Assembly (NCBI GenBank): GCA_913050205.1
Contig: CAJXAU010000012.1
Span: 1-14,735 of the forward strand
Source: an uncultured Verrucomicrobiota bacterium
GTDB taxonomy: Bacteria; Verrucomicrobiota; Verrucomicrobiia; Limisphaerales; UBA1096
Reading direction: 5' to 3'
DNA length: 14,735 nucleotides
A program made the translations under genes and the position numbers. Under the pieces are notes generated by a model that was given only the letters and a program-made list of their open reading frames with translations, was not told the origin of the DNA and made no database searches. Shown one piece after another: positions 12,944 through 14,735 of this stretch; positions within the stretch are counted from its first letter, which is position 1; the number at the start of each line of letters is the position of its first letter.

Positions 12944-13819
12944 TCAGCGCTTTTTGATCGGTTCGCCGTTCACCTTGGTGAGTTCCTTGTAGGCTTTCAC
13001 CAATTTTTTCGTGACTGTACCCGGTTTACCATTACCGATGACGCGCTCGTCGATCTTGACCACCGGCACGATCTCGGCACCGGTACCGGTGAGGAAACAC
13101 TCATCGGCGTTGTACAGGTCGTAGCGGGTCAGGTTGGGTTCCGAAGTGGGGATGCCCATCTCACCGACGAGGTCGATGGCGGTCTGTCGCGTAATGCCGT
13201 GCAGCGCGCCGGACGAAAGTGCCGGGGTGTACATTTGGTCGCCCTTGATGATGAATACATTGTCCCCGGTGCACTCGGCGACGTAGCCCTCGGCGTTGAG
13301 CATGATGGCCTCCTCGTAACCGGCGGTGTTCGCCTCGATCTTGGCGAGGATGTTGTTGAGGTAGTTGAGCGACTTGATGGCCGGGTTGACTGCGTTGTGG
13401 TGGTTTCGCGTGGTGGCCACGGTCACAATCTCCATCCCCTTTTTGTACAGGCTGGGCGGATACAGTTGGATCTTGTCGGCGATGATGATCACCTGCGGGT
13501 TGGAACAGCGGTTGGGGTTCAGGCCAAGCGTGCCGGCGCCGCGGGTGACGACCAACCGGATGTACCCGTCGGTGATGCCGTTCTTGCGACAGGCCTCCAC
13601 CGTGGCGTCCATCAATTCCTGATGAGTCATCGGAATATCGAGCAGGATGGCCTTGGCGGAGTAGAACAACCGGTCAATGTGTTCCCGAAGCTTGAACACG
13701 CGGCCGTGGTAGGCGCGGATGCCCTCAAACACGCCATCGCCATAAAGCAGGCCGTGGTCAAACACCGAAATCTTGGCGTTCTGTTCGCTGTAAAATTTGC
13801 CGTTAACAAAAACCTTCAT
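12944..13819 (-). CDS. ilvE: Class IV PLP aminotransferase, branched-chain amino acid aminotransferase-like, 291 aa
   Basis: The protein matches fold-type IV aminotransferases along its whole length: MKVFVNGKF at the start, FDHGLLYGDGVFEGIRAYHGRV (20-41), LREHIDRL (44-51), NPAIKSLNYLNNILA (145-159) with the PLP-binding Lys149, EAIMLNAEGYVAECTGDNVF (170-189) with Glu182, and TGTGAEIVPV (244-253). IlvE transfers the amino group from glutamate to the 2-oxo acids of Leu, Ile and Val in the cytoplasm. The EGIRAY and LREHIDRL motifs fit IlvE better than D-amino-acid aminotransferase or aminodeoxychorismate lyase, which share the fold, but substrate is not certain. The ATG at 13819 aligns with the family start. 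A second ATG at 13873 would add 18 unconserved residues. No palindrome copy is inside the gene, but one lies in its upstream region. Confidence 0.85.
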   Translation of the reverse strand: MKVFVNGKFYSEQNAKISVFDHGLLYGDGVFEGIRAYHGRVFKLREHIDRLFYSAKAILLDIPMTHQELMDATVEACRKNGITDGYIRLVVTRGAGTLGLNPNRCSNPQVIIIADKIQLYPPSLYKKGMEIVTVATTRNHHNAVNPAIKSLNYLNNILAKIEANTAGYEEAIMLNAEGYVAECTGDNVFIIKGDQMYTPALSSGALHGITRQTAIDLVGEMGIPTSEPNLTRYDLYNADECFLTGTGAEIVPVVKIDERVIGNGKPGTVTKKLVKAYKELTKVNGEPIKKR

Positions 13820-13877
13820 CCCGAAAGCGGCGGGAAACCTAAGGGAAAGCCGTCCTACTTGGCAAGGGTGCATGCAT

Positions 13878-13899
13878 TATAGCCAAGCGCTTGGCCAAG
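13878..13899. repeat. Palindrome copy 24 with a degenerate partner, intergenic
   Basis: The right unit (13890-13899) is perfect, with CG on both sides. The left unit at the same 12-base spacing keeps only the right arm (TATAGCCAAG), so this looks like a decayed double copy. Confidence 0.8.
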
Positions 13900-13909
13900 C
13901 GGATCATTT

Positions 13910-13927
13910 GGAAACACGAATGTTTCC
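13910..13927. promoter_or_regulatory. Perfect inverted repeat GGAAACA-CGAA-TGTTTCC
   Basis: Two 7-base arms are exact complements around a 4-base centre. The site lies between divergent genes, so it cannot terminate either of them; it could be an operator or an RNA hairpin in a leader. It is unrelated in sequence to the TTGGCCAA family. Confidence 0.35.
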
Positions 13928-13979
13928 GTTCCATTCAAAAAGGGGTTGCGTTGGAGAGGGGCGTTTTTAGACTCCGGCC

Positions 13980-14243
13980 GTGCGAACGGGATTGCGCTGG
14001 GTTTGCCTGATTGTCCTCCTCCTTGGGTTACTAGGCTGGGGGGTGACTGGCTTTCACTTGGGCTGGTCCAAGACGTCTGTCACCGAGATGCAGGTGGATG
14101 AAATCACGGGCCTTGAATTTCCCGTGACGACCAACCGGCTGGTGCTTGGTGCGGAGATGCTGGGGGGCTGTGTTTTGATTGCCGGGATCAGCTTTGGCGC
14201 GTCGTTCGCATTCAAGGGAAAAAAATCAAAGAAGACCAACTGA
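13980..14243 (+). CDS. Small two-helix membrane protein, 87 aa
   Basis: The frame starts with GTG and encodes a hydrophobic segment at about 5-24 (LRWVCLIVLLLGLLGWGVTG), a polar stretch of about 30 residues, a second hydrophobic segment at about 55-78 (LVLGAEMLGGCVLIAGISFG) and a basic tail KGKKSKKTN. The basic tail suggests it ends in the cytoplasm; the first segment could instead be an uncleaved signal anchor. The stop TGA lies one base before the ATG of the YceI-family gene, so they form an operon. I recognise no family. The start is uncertain, because no Shine-Dalgarno sequence precedes it and the putative promoter leaves no leader. Confidence 0.6.
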   Translation: MRTGLRWVCLIVLLLGLLGWGVTGFHLGWSKTSVTEMQVDEITGLEFPVTTNRLVLGAEMLGGCVLIAGISFGASFAFKGKKSKKTN

Positions 14244-14244
14244 T

Positions 14245-14735
14245 ATGATCATCAACAAGTTAGCAAAGTGGATACTGTGCGCCGGGCTTATTGCTGCGAC
14301 GGCATCCGTCGAGGCAGGGCCTATCGAGTTCGATTTTAAAGACCCGAAGAAGGTTAACAATGCGTTGTTCCTGCTGGACGCTCCGCTGGAGTCGATCTCC
14401 GGCACTGCGACGGGGATCACCGGCAAGATTACTTTCGATCCAGCCAAGCCAGCGGCGACCAAGGGCAAGATCACCCTCGATGCCAAGACGTTGCACGTGG
14501 ACAACCCAATCATGCGGGAACACATGCTGGACAAGGGCTGGATGGATGTGGCCAAGTACCCAAAGATTGAGTTCGTGGCCGAGAAGTTCACCAACGTCAA
14601 AACCACTGGCACAAAGACCGAAGCCAAGGTTGTCGGCAAGTTTTCCGTCAAGGGCGTGACAAAGAAGATCACAGTGCCGGTGACGTTGACTTACTTGAAG
14701 GGGATGCTCGTCAAACGCAACCGGGTACCGGGAGA
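14245..14735 (+). CDS. YceI-family periplasmic lipid-binding-like protein, N-terminal 163 residues (3' end outside window)
   Basis: The frame opens at ATG 14245 and is still open at the window edge. A signal peptide (MIINKLAKWILCAGLIAATASVEA|GP) leads into a YceI barrel: IEFDFKDPKK, SISGTATGITGKITFDPAKP, then KGKITLDAKTLHVDN, MREHMLDKGWMDVAKYPKIEF, VVGKFSVKGVTKKITVPVTL. The D-x-x-M-x-x-H-M-x-x-x-x-W-(L/M)-D-x-x-K-x-P-x-I-x-F pattern is the family signature. YceI proteins are exported beta barrels that bind isoprenoid-like lipids, and some are linked to acid or osmotic stress. The gene follows the small membrane protein after one base, so the two are probably co-translated; a membrane partner next to YceI also occurs as YceJ (cytochrome b561) in E. 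coli, but the neighbour here shows no b561 features. Confidence 0.9.
   Translation, partial: MIINKLAKWILCAGLIAATASVEAGPIEFDFKDPKKVNNALFLLDAPLESISGTATGITGKITFDPAKPAATKGKITLDAKTLHVDNPIMREHMLDKGWMDVAKYPKIEFVAEKFTNVKTTGTKTEAKVVGKFSVKGVTKKITVPVTLTYLKGMLVKRNRVPG

Larger units (their letters stand above)
13820..13979. promoter_or_regulatory. Divergent upstream region of ilvE-like and small membrane protein genes
   Basis: This 160-base gap must drive both directions. It holds a palindrome block (13878-13899) and a perfect hairpin (13910-13927). A possible plus-strand promoter is TTGCGT (13946-13951), 16 bases, TAGACT (13968-13973), which would start transcription almost on the GTG at 13980. No convincing minus-strand promoter was seen. 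Confidence 0.25.

Noticed and set aside
13820..13873. ATG at 13873 for the aminotransferase
   Set aside because: It adds 18 residues outside the family alignment; MKVFVNGKF is the usual start.
12872..13882. 336-codon plus-strand frame opposite the aminotransferase gene
   Set aside because: Its product is rich in His, Asp and Val with no recognisable fold, and the minus strand encodes a full class IV aminotransferase.
206..13899. CRISPR array or transposable element as explanation of the repeats
   Set aside because: Spacing is irregular from 12 bases to about 2 kb, units are 10-14 bases, most lie in genes in frame, and no target duplications, cas or transposase genes are seen.
206..13899. 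DNA uptake sequence as the preferred explanation
   Set aside because: Known uptake sequences are not symmetric and no competence gene is in the window; it stays possible but is not favoured.

Overview
The window (about 14.7 kb, GC-rich) looks like a chromosomal segment of a Verrucomicrobiota bacterium, probably near the Pedosphaera group. This rests on a pseudopilin with the FTLIELLVVIAIIAIL helix followed by LLLPALAKAKAKA, large secreted TPR and FG-GAP/ASPIC proteins, and a PPi-type phosphofructokinase. The taxonomic call is inference from protein style; there is no rRNA gene. I saw no tRNA, CRISPR array, transposase or phage gene.

Layout. (1) 1-3738, plus strand: the last codons of uvrA, a 903-residue exported TPR protein starting inside the uvrA stop (ATGA overlap), then a divergent dihydropteroate-synthase-like protein. 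(2) 9334-3926, minus strand: a compact operon of a membrane-anchored TPR/FG-GAP/ASPIC protein, a secreted beta-sandwich protein (GTGA overlap) and an MscS-type channel (4-base gap). (3) 9406-10161, plus strand: a pseudopilin divergent from that operon. (4) 13819-10174, minus strand: a class IV aminotransferase (ilvE-like), a Gfo/Idh/MocA oxidoreductase and a PPi-type 6-phosphofructokinase, separated by gaps of 191 and 104 bases. (5) 13980 to the end, plus strand: a small two-helix membrane protein followed after one base by a YceI-family protein that runs off the window.

The most striking content is not a gene. A perfect palindrome, core TTGGCCAA and usually CTTGGCCAAG flanked by CG, occurs 24 times by my hand count, where about 0.2 would be expected by chance. 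Twenty copies are inside genes, in two of the three possible reading frames only (Leu-Gly-Gln or Leu-Ala-Lys), and four lie in two intergenic gaps. Copies sit at meaningful protein positions: the signal-peptide cleavage site of the TPR protein, the pABA/sulfonamide loop of the DHPS-like protein, the pseudopilin leader and the C-terminus of the oxidoreductase. Two tandem pairs form an identical 22-base perfect palindrome. This resembles the highly iterated palindrome HIP1 of cyanobacteria but has a different sequence; what maintains it cannot be read from this window.

Shine-Dalgarno sequences are weak or absent in front of most genes, so several starts were chosen by family alignment and by overlap with neighbours.
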